This document shows positions 45,075 through 56,932 of a stretch of 64,000 bases of DNA, piece after piece. The DNA is from Ailurus styani (Eukaryota > Chordata > Mammalia > Carnivora > Ailuridae). The notes beneath the pieces are model-generated. The model ran no database searches. It worked only from the letters and a program-made list of their open reading frames with translations, and was not told where the DNA came from. The stretch spans positions 6,794,069 through 6,858,068 of the forward strand of contig LNAC01000031.1 in NCBI GenBank assembly GCA_002007465.1, read 5' to 3'. The number at the start of each line of letters is the position of its first letter. The first letter of the stretch is position 1. The position numbers were made by a program, and so were the translations under genes.

Positions 45075-47995
45075 GGATGATGACAAGTATTTCTTGTCAA
45101 CGCTATTAATGGAAAAAAAAATAAGATAGGAGACACCTAACCACGTACTTTAGACTTTGAAGGGGAAATGCCTGTAGGGGTTCTGTATTTTGTTAAGTAG
45201 TTAGAGTTGGTCAACACCTAGACATGATAAGGAGATTAAGTCCTGATTAAACTCCTATCAGTAGAATTCAGATACGTGATCTGGCAGGACAGGAGCTCTA
45301 ATCAAGTGCTCTTGTTTGTCTGTCATTGGCTCAATATCAGATACAATCAGTCACCCTTTTTTCTCTTCCAAACACAGCTCCTTCAACTTTGGTTGTTTAT
45401 AAATTAATTTGAAAGTACTTGTCTCAGCTTAGTGTATGGATTCCATCTATCTGTGCTTAGGTGAGATTATGGCATGGAATAATAAGGACAAATACTAGGC
45501 TAGAAGATGCCTATAAAGATTAAGTTATTTTCCCCCTTGCCCAACAATTAGCAACACTAGACTGTTTAGCAGAGATCAATTGTAATTGAGGAACTGAGAA
45601 AGGGCAATAAACAAATTACTGGTGCTTTCACCGAAGTCTGAAGCCTGTTGGTTTACAGAACCTCTGTTATTTAATCCAGAAGCCCTGGAGGTTGTAAATT
45701 ATCCATTACAGTTGTCACTAGGCCCTTAAACAGAAGTTATGTACTAGTTTAAAGACACAGGAAAAGAGAGTCTCCTGGTCTTTGTCTCCCACAAAACACA
45801 CTGTATAGAGTTGGATCAATTTAAAATAAAACACTAATCTTTTCAAGTGTTGTAAAAAAGTTTAGAGGTTCAGTAGGATAAATAAGAAAATGTAATTGGG
45901 CCCATTCTTCTAACCAAAAATCTGATCCAGAAGCTTCTTACATATATTCTATCTGAAAAATTGTGCACCAGAATTTTACTTATGGTTAATGTTGGCCTTG
46001 CTAGTGTTTATTTGTTTGTTTGTTTGTTTCAGTGAATGTGTATCATCAGAAAAAAAGTAATTTTATGTGGAGAATGGATGAAAGTATATTAACAGGTGCT
46101 TTTCTAATTTTTGTTTTTGTTTTTTAACCTGTAACTTCACTGAGGTAGATATACTTTGTTTAATTTTCATAAGAAATATTTTATAGAATACCTCCCATAA
46201 GGTAACAAACTTAAGTTTGCATTATTTTTTTTTTTAAGTTTGCATTATTCTTAACGGAAAATTCCTTTGGCTGAAGAAAACTCCCTTATAAATACTACAG
46301 TTAGTCTATTTAGTTGTGAATTTCCCCTTTTACTGACCAGAGGCTTCACTTTAAGGACCTTCATCTTTAATAATAATTTAGAAAGGACAGTAGAACTTAG
46401 TAGATATGCTCCTTAGAAATGTGTCAATAATTGTAATAGTAAAATGATAATATTTCCACAAATAAGCAAAATGGGTATGCTAGATAAAATCTATAGCATT
46501 GCTTATCATATTCCTTCTGTGTTCCATAAAGTAAAACTTGAGATGCCACTTTTCTAAGTCATTAAAGAAGAGCTGTCATCTCCAGCAAATTCTGCTACCC
46601 TTTGCTTTTATTTCCCCAGCAGATCTTAATAGAAACAAATTCATGGAAACGAGAAAAAACTTGGTGACAGAAGCAACCCTTTGGAATAAGGGGCAAAATC
46701 CTTTTCTCCAGTTTGAGCTGCAGGCTTTTCTCTTTTTTCTTGTTTTTTAGAAACTGTGTGTGTGTTTTTTTCCCCCTGCACATTCTTTTCCCATCTAATA
46801 TGCAGACTTGCTGTTTATCGAGGTGTAAATTTTGTTTGTTGAATGAAATTGGGAGTCACAACAGAGTTGTGACAAGTCATCCTGGGGACATACAATGCAA
46901 AGTACGACCCCAGTTTGCAATATAGATTTTAGTTTTATTAAAGCAGAATAGAACAAGTAGTCCAAAGTAATTTTTTAAAAAAAATTTTTTTAAGAAGAGA
47001 AATTTCTGTGTTTTCGAATCTTGGCTATGTCTGGGGGGAGAAGTATAAACTGGATGTCAGCATGGCCAAGAAGGCTATTGTAACCACCAGAGGTCTTAAG
47101 GGTTTTGAATGGAAGCACATTAAATTTAGGTGGGATGGTTCACGTTGATTATGAAGACGGTCGAACAGATTATGTGAACAGAGTGGGGCACTCTATTGTT
47201 CTACTAATTATATATGAATTTCTTTACTGGACCAATGTAGGTGCCCATTGAATTAAATTAGTCATGTGAGTGCCATCTCTTCACTTTGGTTATATTATTT
47301 GCCCAAAATTATTTTCAGATGGTTTCCATGAACTACTTAAAGAGTCTCAGGAAGAAGTAAGAGGCATATTTAACTGGCTATTGATGAAAAGTCTTTGATA
47401 ATTCTGAGCAAAAAAGAGATGCCCTCCTCTTCTTTCTTCCTCCTTCCTTCTTCCCTCCTTTTTCTTCCTACCAAAGTAATAATAATGAAGATGATGATTA
47501 TAAATTATAAGCAATAGTAGTAGTTTCTCTTTTAAAGTAACTGAGTTCTACTTCCATTTTAAAAGTAGACAGGCTATCTTCAATTGCATCTACCTTGGAA
47601 AATATTTTCCTTATCAAATAATAATTTTACCAAGTAAATATTTCACTTCAGATAGGTTAAGAAGAAATTTCCAAACCAAATGCTTATTTTCTTCAGATGT
47701 GTTTTGAGTGGAAAGACAAATTTTGATCATTGTGGCAAAGACTACCTTGTGGTGTAAGCACAAGGATTCATTTCACAAAGGATTCATTGCTCTTAAGGAC
47801 TAACCCCATGGTCCTTGCAAGGTGTTCTTACCTGCCAGCGATATCTAATCACTAGAAATTGAGCAGGCAGTTAGCATAAATTTGCCTGATTAGGCAGTAA
47901 GCAAACATATAATACAGCAAAAGCTTCAAAAGCATTCTCGGCTGATCTGTACTGACAGTGCTGTATTTGTCAATGGCTAAAGACTGACAAAACTG
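45075..47995. other. Unassigned DNA, no gene seen
   Basis: Contains a (GTTT)n run at 46010-46029 and a (TTCC)-like patch at 47430-47468. 47010-47260 is less AT-rich and has a short plus-strand open stretch (MAKKAIVTTRGLKGFEWKHI) from 47063 that I cannot connect to any family. No gene called. Confidence 0.42.
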
Positions 47996-48212
47996 GGGCG
48001 CCTGGGTGGCTCAGTCATTTAAGCATCTACCTTCTGTTCAGGTCATGATCCCAGAGTCCTGGGACTGAGCCCCACATGAGGCTCCTTGCTCAATGGGGAT
48101 CCCGTTTCTCCCTCACCCTCTGCCTGCCCCTCCCCCTACTTGTGTGCGCAAGTGCGCTCTCTCGCTCGCTCTCTCTTTCAAGTAAATAAATAAAATCTTT
48201 TTTTTAAAAAAA
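47996..48212 (+). mobile_element. Older CAN SINE
   Basis: Head gggcgcctgggtggctcagt cattt, body with atgatcccagagtcctggga, CT/CG-rich middle (gctctctcgctcgctctctc) and tail caagtaaataaataaaatct. Target duplication agactgacaaaactg (47981-47995) versus agactgataaaactg (48213-48227), one mismatch. Confidence 0.95.
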
Positions 48213-48227
48213 AGACTGATAAAACTG

Positions 48228-51192
48228 TATTTTCTTAATGACACAGTTTGACCTTCGATTGTTTGCAATTTTAATTCTGAGACACCTTCTGAATGGTATA
48301 GTGCATATGCTAAATCTTTAAGATGTCTAGAACACTTTGATCTTATGGGGAGACACCTGAATAGCATATCTGGTATTGGTAGTTTATGATCTGTCTTCAT
48401 AAAGGAAAATATGAAGTATGTGACTTTATACTTACAGATAAAATAGAGATTTAGGTTGTGACAGTGACTCTACAACTTAATTTTTCATTTGTGAATCTAT
48501 GCTGATTTATGAATTCAAGAAGGTTCACTTAGTTGTGATTCATTAAACTCTCAGCATTTGTTGGTTCCCTAATTTAATTCTTAGTAAATTTTTAAAAGTT
48601 TTCATGCATAATTGTGAATTTTTTAAACTGAAAAATAGCATTAAAAATCAACAAAGGGTAAAAGGGCAGTAATTTGATTCATTTACTATGATTCTCTGCC
48701 TCATGGAAAGAGAACTACTAGTAAAACAATCTCCGAATTGGCAAACTTTTAGTGTTTATCTATAAAAATGCTTTTAATCTGTTTGTTATATATCCAGGAT
48801 ATATTCATTCTTTGGTAAAATCCCTGATTTTTAAGAATAACATTATGAGTCCAAATTCCAGGAAAGTTTTATGTTGCATAAAGAGAGACCAGTGAGACTT
48901 TAAACTATTTTTTCTTCTAGGTCAGGTAGAACCAATTATTTGCCTCAAGCTGGAGGAACCCTGGAACATCACTTCCCAGAATTCTATGAGGCTAGAAGAA
49001 GGTACTTTCCCTTGACATCCATTTCCAGCTCAGAGAAGACCAAGATCAACCCCTAGAGCTGCCTAACATCAGATTGAATTCAGAGCTTGATAACCACAAA
49101 CTTGTAGGTGCATACAGGTAGCAGAACTCAGTCATTTCAGCCCAATGGTCTGAGCATCTTCTTACATACCATTGACCTTGAATTAAGAATTTAAGAATTC
49201 TTCCATCTTACTCAGATAATCTGAAATATGTCTTCTTGACACTTTTTCAGTCAAGGGGTCCCAGAGCAAATGGCACAGTGGACTCCATTCCTTAGCAGCC
49301 TAAGGAAATTTTTGAATATTGCTGCTTGATGTTAATGGGAAATTTATGTTGTCTGTTCACTGGAAGAAGATCAGAAGTGTCTCAGCAGATAGAGGAACCA
49401 GAATTAGCCATCAAAGAATCGGGGTTACTTTTAACCCTGTAAGAGCTCAACTTCTCTCTCAAATAGATAGCACTGAGCCCCTTGGAAGTGCCATTCTTAG
49501 ATCTCCAGTCTACCCTTTGGAATGACCTCATATGTCGTGATTGGTCCAGGGAATGTAACCATGATTTCTCAACCATCTTTTGACAAAGTCTCTGATGATA
49601 CTTGTGCATCTAAATGAAAATGAGGAGCCATTAGGATTTAAGATGGACATTTCAATGGCTTTCATAGATATTCTGGAGAAAGTAAGGATTTTTGCTCAGG
49701 ATTTCTTTATTAACTTGTCAAAATGCTGACCTGTATATTTTGGCTAAGATCCCCTGGAAAGTCCACCCTCTAGTGGGATGATTGCTCAGCTGTAAAGAAG
49801 ACTAGAGGGAACTGGGAAGGTCAATTAAAATGCATTAAAAAGCTGCTTGATGCCAAGCTCTATGCTAGGTCCAACTATCATCACAACTCTATCATGTCTT
49901 CATCAAAGAAAGGGGAAAAACCCAAAGCACTTTATGACTCTAATAGTGATCATAAGAAACAAAAATACATTTGATGTTGAAGGAGATGAAACTAAGTAGC
50001 TCACAATCAAACTCTTAAAACCCTTCTTAACATGCTGTTGGGCTGGGATTTTATAAACTCGTATCATTTTGCTGCTGGCAGTTACTTTAGGTTGTAAATT
50101 GAGCTTGAGACCGCTTATGCAAATCCTTCCTCCAGATCTTGCTGAAGTCCCTGCGGGGATGTGACTCTCTTTAGAGAAATAAGGGGTAGCTTGTTGAGCC
50201 TGGAGAAAAGCCAGTGGTATGTCAGGAGTTTGTGAAAATCCCAAGGGTGAAGATGTGAAGTCTCATGTGGGGAACCTGGAGAGATGGGTTTAGTACGACT
50301 TTTAAAACTGAGCTGGTATCAGACAAAGTAGCAGGGTTGGAAAAGGCCTCCTCTGACAAATTTTTTGATGGCAAACACTTTGTTATTTTAGAACGGGAAT
50401 AGTGACTAACCAAACCTGGCTGTTATTACTCTACCCTTGATAGTAAACCTTCCTGCTCAAAAGTTGCTGTATGTATACAGATAAGGCAGTGCCTAGCAAG
50501 TTGGATAGGGTCAGCAACTGAAGAGATAGGATCAACAAGCAGAAGAGAGTGTGGGTCTCACAGACCCCCTCACATGAGAATTTTTGATTCTGGATGGGAT
50601 GGCTACACTAAGCTAGGAAACAAAGTCACCAGAGATAAGGACTTCGTCTCTCCACTTTGTCACAAGTTCTGATTTAGTGCAAAGCATACTCTACTGCCAT
50701 CTCACAGCAATGAATGGCATTAGATTGTAGACTGTGAAATTGACCCATCTTAGTGTTGCTGAAATGGTAAGAACTTTCAACTCCTTTCTTAAAGATGTCA
50801 AGCCCAGTCTCTGCACATTAAAGGGATAGTATGACAGCATTAGTTCTTACTCTCTTGATATGTAATCTAATAAGTCTTTATCTCAGTATGAAAGTATCAT
50901 CATCTGGAGCACCAGGAATTATTAAAAATTAATTTCATAGTTTTTGCACTTTTCTTCTGCTGTAAGATAGTAGACCATCAGACCACACTTCTTGAAGGGA
51001 GCATCAAAATCAAGGTGGAGTTAGTATGGAATAGCCCTGTGCAAACACCAAGCTCTAGGGCCTCTGCCATTTCTTCTACTATGGCTGAGTACCTAATCAC
51101 TCCCAACTGTGCTGACACATTTTAGATTTAGATCTCATTATCATAATATGTAAGCATGCAGAAAACATCCTAGAGGGCAAGTAAACACATCA
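48228..51192. other. Unassigned block; 48900-51150 less AT-rich with coding-like shreds
   Basis: 48228-48880 is plain AT-rich DNA. From about 48900 to 51150 composition becomes more balanced and no known repeat is evident. Broken open pieces occur on both strands: plus around 49375-49600 (LEVPFLDLQSTLWNDLICRD and nearby) and minus at 50244-49903 (113 codons) and 50413-50222. None matches a family I know and the two strands compete. A decayed endogenous retroviral or LTR unit, or unique non-coding DNA, would both fit. Confidence 0.33.
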
Positions 51193-51207
51193 AGAGAGAA
51201 TAAGAAG

Positions 51208-51612
51208 TGGGTGCCTGGGGCGCCTGGGTGGCTCAGTGGGTTAAAGCCTCTGCTTTCGGCTCAGGTCATGATCTCAGGGTCCTGGGATCGAGGCCCGCAT
51301 CGGGCTCCCTGCTCAGCAGGGAGCCTGCTTCCCCCTCTCTCTCTCTGCCTGCCTCTCTGCCTCCTTGTGATCTCTCTCCCTCTGTGATATAAATAAATAA
51401 AATCTTTAAAAAAAAAAAAAAGAAGTGGGTGCCTGGGTGGCTCAGTCTGTTAGGAGTCTGCATTTGGCTCAGGTCATGATCCTGGGGTCCTGGAATTGAG
51501 CCCTGCATCAGGCTCCCTGCTCGGCGGGGAGTCTGGTTCTCCCTCTGCCTCCCCCACCCACCCTGATCCTGCTCTCTCTCTTGCAAAATTAATAAGTAAA
51601 TAATTTAAGAAA
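51208..51612 (+). mobile_element. Older CAN SINE, split by a younger SINE
   Basis: The first ten bases (gggtgcctgg) lie at 51209-51218, and because of the target duplication the head is read again from 51427 (gggtgcctgggtggctcagt ctgttaggagtctgcatttg) to the tail near 51612. The older element has its own flanking duplication, agagagaataagaag at 51193-51207 and agagagaatgagaag at 51613-51627. It lacks the usual run of aaataaataaa and has aattaataagtaaataattt instead. Confidence 0.92.
51219..51420 (+). mobile_element. Young CAN/SINEC SINE nested in an older SINE head
   Basis: Full copy ggcgcctgggtggctcagtg to aaataaataaaatctttaaa plus A run. Target duplication agaagtgggtgcctgg is exact at 51203-51218 and 51421-51436 and includes the first bases of the older SINE. 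Subfamily with 'cctccttgtgatctctctcc'. A 61-codon frame in it is not a gene. Confidence 0.97.
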
Positions 51613-51627
51613 AGAGAGAATGAGAAG

Positions 51628-52147
51628 AAACACTGAAAATTATTCTTTTATTCATTTTGTCTTTTTTTTGGATCTAATTTGGAGCACTAGCTAAACCACC
51701 AAACAATTTTTCTCACAAGCCCTTTAAGATAGAACACATCCAGTATACTAAAGTTTAATCCAGTTACTTTCATTCATTTCCCATTTGTAAACTAGTCTGT
51801 GGATTCTATCTTCACTAGTACAATTCCTAGTGTGTTGTGTTTGGGAAGTTCCTTGGGAGACACTTCAACATGAGCATGTTATTTCAGAGCACTCACATCT
51901 ACAAGGTTCTAGAAAATGTGATCCCCTCAGCTTTTAACCATTCTTACTAATTAAGAAGCACAATGGCAATGCTTAGTCAATCCTGGCTCCTTTTTAGAAT
52001 GTTACCCTTTATTTTTTTGCATGTTTCAAGAGTTTTCATCCATATCATAGTGTCACATTTTTGTGACCAAAAAAGAGTAATAAAAGTTTCTGAACTTAAG
52101 TGAGCAAATAAAAAGATCTAGTAATTACCAGAGGTCCCCAGACTGAC

Positions 52148-52148
<1 letters not shown>
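51628..52148. other. Unassigned DNA, no gene seen
   Basis: AT-rich without recognised repeats. Confidence 0.45.
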
Positions 52149-52202
<54 letters not shown>

Positions 52203-52342
52203 TTTCTTTCTTTCTTTTCTTTCCTTCCTTCCTTCCTTCCTTCCTTCCTTCCTTCCTTCTTTCTTTCTTTCTTCTTTTCTTTTTCTTTCTCTTCCTCTTT
52301 CTTCCTTCCTTCCTTTCTTTTCTTTCTTTCTTTTTTTTTTTT
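52149..52342 (+). repeat. (TTTC)n/(TTCC)n polypyrimidine array
   Basis: About 190 bp: fourteen or more tttc units, then ttcc units, then mixed tttc/ttcc and a T run. The minus-strand Lys/Arg/Glu-rich 84-codon frame is a repeat product. Confidence 0.97.
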
Positions 52343-54560
52343 GGTGCCAAACAGAGGAGGATAGAAGCTAGAGGAAAGAATATTGTAAGAGCAAATCCTT
52401 AGGCAAGTAGTGACAAAATCCTTGTCCTTGAAGCTTATATAAATAACTTTCTAGTGTTTTTTTAACCTTTTCTCTCCCCTCCTCAGTCCCCTCAGCAATG
52501 AGGCATGTCACTCCACTCGCTAACATCCATCTTTTTTTATTGATGTCCACCTTGGTGTCTGTACAGGTCATCAATTTTGCTGCCTCTTAGGCAGCCAGTG
52601 GGAATGTACAAGTTAAGTCACTGGACTTTGTGTGTCGAGCTTGAGGAGGAGGGAAAGGGAGGAAGTGTCAGCTTTCTTTAGCACTAACAGTCCCAATCAG
52701 ATACTGGCACTGGGCCTCATAAATCTTGTGGCTGACCCAGGTGAACCCTGAGGCTCAGCGCTCACTGAAAACTGATCAGGCCTCTGCTTAGCTTAACAGG
52801 CCGTTCTCAGTGACAAGTGAAGGGTTCAACAAATGCACAAAACAGATATATATTAGTTGAAAAACTAATGGCTTTTAAAAGAATGTTTGACAATTGTTTA
52901 AGGCTGTCTGTAGATCCATTATACTGATAAACGATCCACGTGGCGTTTACCACAGTGGAGCTGGTTAGGAGGACACCAACTTAAAGTTTGTTTTTCCTTT
53001 CTCTCCTTTTTTTTTTTCTTTCTCCTTTGGTCATCTAAGGTGTGGACTCTGTCAGCAGCATGTCCCCAGCAAATACCTGTGCTGCATACATTTAACCTTG
53101 CCGTCCAAGTGGAATGAAAAAGATTCTGAGACTGCCCTCAGTGACCTGCAATTGACCGCCTGAACTTCTATGTTAGGGTCAGTTGGGGCCCAGAATAAGA
53201 GGTCAGAAGCTGGTCAGCTTTCTCTAGCCCTAACATGCTGAATGGGAAGACTTTATAGCTGTGATTTATGCAATTTGCCGAGACAGGTTAAGAAGACCTT
53301 AAACACACCACGGGGCTCACTTGCACAGGGACACCCTCCTCTAGGAAAATAAATTCTGATTGTCCAGCGGGAAATCTCTTTGGGATACGCCTTGAAGTAT
53401 TTTACCCTCTGTGTCTACAGATTCATTCCCACACTCGACCTCTGAACGTGACAGGGTTAGTGTTTCCAGATTTATTTAAACAATACAAATGCACCAAATG
53501 AAGCACTTTCAAACCTGATTAATTGCGAAGGCAGAATAACCATTGGTAATGAATTATTTGGGGGCAGCAGTAAACTCCTACAAAAGTTAACTCCTAAATC
53601 AGTTGCTTCAGAGGTCCAAACACAATAAAAGCTACGATATTTAAACCTTTCCAAAGAAAAGATTTTGGGATTTGTGTTTGTCTTTGAAGCATGATTCTTG
53701 TGAACTGTATCAAGTCTTTTTTTGGATAATGTAGATGAAAGTTATGGTGTTTTTATTAAAGAGCCCATTTTAGAGCTCTTACAGATAAGTTTCTGTTCCT
53801 AGTCTGTGCGCAGTGGAGTCAGAAATGGATCGACACTCAGGATTTCCACTTTTACAGAAATTTGCTATGTGTCACCTTCTTTGTTCAGCTTCCACATTGG
53901 TTAGCAAACCAACAGTCTGGTTTTTGTGATGCAAGTCATGATAGAGCCACGAATGTCAGTTTTACTCAGCCTGAAAGCAAAGAATTGAACGCAGGTCTTT
54001 TACAGATGAAAAGCTACTTGGTGCTATAAACCTTTAAGCTACCTTTCTGCTTTTTCACAGGGCATTTAGTGCTTCTGGGTGCATATGCCTCTGTTACTCA
54101 AATTGGCTCTGATTTAATAGATGCAATTCATGAGGTATTAGTCTGTAATGTGGTCTAATTTTATTTGGTAAATGAGAGAAAAAGGTAAAACTGTGAAAGA
54201 GCCTCACTTTGAAAAATGGCTAGTGTGTAACATTCAGCAGCTCATTTCTGTGAGGGTTTTAAAGACACACTTTAAACAAGTCATATGCATGCCCCAACTA
54301 GGTTTATATGCGCGCAGTTGGGGTGACTCACTGTTACCTATCAGTTGGTCAGGTAACTGAGGGCCAACCAAGATTTGTGTATAAGCTTATGTCAGGACCA
54401 ACTCAAAAGTTATAAATTAATAAATGCTATGGAAAAACTTTTCTGCACAAATATTTAGCTGATTGACCTCAAGACCTCTTTGTTTTATCAAGGTCACACT
54501 GATTTTTCTTGCTCTCTCTTTGACACTACCCAATGATTAATGTTCTTGAAAATAGGATGG
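52343..54560. other. Repeat-free block, candidate conserved non-coding DNA
   Basis: Over 2 kb without a recognisable interspersed repeat and with higher sequence complexity than its surroundings. Pieces such as gtgatttatgcaatttgccg (near 53260), cctgattaattgcgaaggca and ggtaatgaattatttggggg (53510-53565) carry clustered TAAT/ATTA homeodomain-type cores and an ATGCAAAT-like octamer relative. Texture like this often marks developmental enhancers near gene deserts. Without a cross-species alignment it is only a candidate. Confidence 0.3.
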
Positions 54561-56219
54561 AGCTATAAAAGGCAAATTTTTAACGGGCCTAGAAAAGCCT
54601 CTTGTATATTTTTTGAAAAGATGTAAGATTCTATTGTGTGGGAAGAGAGGGGAGGAAATGACCCACCATCTTGCATGCCTTACTATAATGTTTTGCTTCT
54701 GGTGGTAGAAAACTGATCTTCATCCAGGTTAGAGCTCTTGTAGATGCGAATGGGGCCTGTTAAGTGTTACTCAAGGAAAGTTAAGGAAAGGACAAGAAGC
54801 TTCAAATAGAGCCTCTCCCCTCAGATCAGACTGTCATAGCCTTTGTCTTCTCAGCAGCACAATTGACTTCTGCCAGTGGGTTCCCACACTTTAGTGTGGT
54901 TAAAATGTTGTTTTCCTGCTGCATTTAATCTGTTGTAAAAAGGGTATCTTCATTCTTGAACAATAAAAATTAAAGCTAATGTTCCCAGTTCACTGTAAAT
55001 AGCTTTTTGGAAACTCAGTTAATTAAATCTTCCATTATGAAGTATTTTCTATTACTAGAAGAAATTAAAAGTAGACAGGGAGCACAGGGCAGCCATTAAT
55101 GAGGTTACTGAAGATCCAAACGGAGGCTGCATTATGAGATTGGCTCCAGAGAAAGTCTGTGGTTAAGCAAATCCCTAAAGGAATGAAGACTCACCGTACC
55201 AATGATCACTATTGATCGATTAGTATTTTTGAAAGCTCTTGTAGCAGTCAATGAGCAGTTTTGTCTTTTGCCCGTGTACTAGCTGTTGATTGATTCATGG
55301 ATGACCTTGTTAAAAATAAACAGATAAACACTGAAAATGTGTTAGTGAGTAATGAATTAGGAATTTGGTGTACTCTGTGGTATGGTCTTCTTAAGGGCAG
55401 TTCAGTCCTTCCCATTCTGCATGGGCTAAACCTATTCAACTTTTTGTGTTATTTCTTTAATCTATGCCAACTCAGTCTGTGGGATTTCCTCAACACTTGT
55501 GTTCAAAACCATTTCTATATTGACGAATATTTGGAAGAGTTGAGTCCTTTCCAATTGCTTTTCCTGCCAACTCTGCTGGGGTTTTCTCTCTTTGGGTTAA
55601 AATTAAAATATAAAAATATGGTCTTGTTTTCTTATCATCACCAATAATTTTTGCAATCTTAAGAACATTAGCTTTAGGTATTATGGCCAAATTCCAATTC
55701 AGACAACATGCAATTTGTTTTTTCCAGAATGCAAGCAATATAAATTTACTGAGAGACATGGTTGTCTTCTTAGTCTGCTGTGAGGCATTACTGGCAATAA
55801 ATAATTGGCCATTGTGTTCCAGACCTAAGACACAGCAAGTTGCTTACTCCTATGCTTGGCAGTTGGCTTTCTTCAACAGCTGCGGGTCACCAACAGGGGC
55901 TGTGATGATTGCTTCTCTTGATACCTTATGGATAATGTCACCCCTTGTGTATTTCTTAGCTCTGCAGTTCTAGGATCTTATATTTAACTTATCTCTGAGA
56001 GATGGCCTAACAAAGGAGAAAGTGCTTAAACTGATAGGAGGCTAATTTTCCCGGAAAACCATTTAATAATTGCAAAGGAAATATTTTTATTAATATACCA
56101 ATGCAATATTTTGAAGGTCCACAATCACAAAGGCAATATCCTCACTCTTTCTTTATGTAGCCTGGACAATAGGTTGATAGACTTTTCATCATTTATTCTT
56201 ACTGAATAATAAGAACCAA
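54561..56219. other. Unassigned DNA, no gene seen
   Basis: Long-looking frames at 55297-55647 (116 codons, plus) and 55683-55973 (96 codons, plus) overlap minus-strand frames and have no recognised motif, and I see no polyadenylation or splice context supporting them. No repeats identified. Confidence 0.4.
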
Positions 56220-56450
56220 TACATGAAAGCTTCCCCATGCTTACTAAGTGCTTTTTACCTATATTAACTCTTAATCCTCGTAACAACACTATTAGATATG
56301 TACCACTATTATCTTCATTGGTTAGGTAAAGAAACTGAGGCACAGAAATGGTGAGGCTTAAGGACAGTCAATAATTGGTAACAGGATTTCAACTCAGGAA
56401 ATCTCCTTTTGGAACCTGTGCTTATGAACACTCTATACTACATCAAATAA
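56220..56450 (-). repeat. MIR SINE, near full length
   Basis: cttactaagtgctttttacc tatattaactcttaatcctc gtaacaacac, tcttcattggttaggtaaag aaactgaggcacagaaatgg tgaggcttaa and ggatttcaactcaggaaatc follow reverse MIR from core to head. Confidence 0.82.
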
Positions 56451-56689
56451 TTAATCTACCTAGAGTCAAAGTCAAACTGGGCTGGCTGTAGGCAAAATCA
56501 TGCAAACTACTTGACACCTTTAGGGTCCTTTACCAGTACCCTTCCCTTGTATCAGGAGCAATCTTCTCTCTACCTACTTAGTTCCATGCCACCATTCACA
56601 CCTTAGCTAGCAAGAAAGAATGTAGTATTTATCATTTATCCATTGACTAAATCCATTACACTGTGATACCTTCTTTTAAGAAATTTATA

Positions 56690-56748
56690 TTTGTTCATTC
56701 ATTCACTCCACAAATATTTGTTGAGACTTTATTGTGTTCAGAAGCCAT
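56690..56748 (-). repeat. L2 3' tip
   Basis: tgttcattcattcactccac aaatatttgttgagacttta ttgtgttc is the reverse of the L2 terminus (ttcattcattcaacaaatat ttattgagcgcctactatgt). Confidence 0.55.
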
Positions 56749-56920
56749 TTTTTCCTTCTTTCCTTCCCCCCTTCCTTCCTCCTTCTCTTCCCTTCCATCC
56801 TTCCTTCCTTCCTTCCTTCCTTCCTTCCTTCCTTCCTTCCTTCCCATCTCTGTCTCCCTCTCTGTCTCTTTCTCTCTCTTCTTTCCTTCTACTGTCCCTA
56901 ACTCTCTTCCTTTTCTCCTA
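56749..56920 (+). repeat. Polypyrimidine tract with (TTCC)n
   Basis: C/T-only stretch for about 130 bp with a clean run of ttcc units (56798-56843) followed by a looser CT-rich region. The overlapping Ser/Pro/Leu-rich frames of 76 and 95 codons come from it. Confidence 0.95.
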
Positions 56921-56932
56921 AAGAAGTCCAGA

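Noticed and set aside
11819..51586. Recurring peptide-like frames containing GREAGRERGG and LPAEQRARCGPRSQD (for example 11819-12028, 12481-12732, 13884-14096, 39846-40070, 41442-41690, 51266-51586)
   Set aside because: They are translations of the minus strand of CAN SINEs; the similarity among them is the shared repeat, not a protein family.
55297..55647. 116-codon plus-strand frame
   Set aside because: It has a plausible mixture of residues but no family resemblance, a competing minus-strand frame, and no splice or promoter context.
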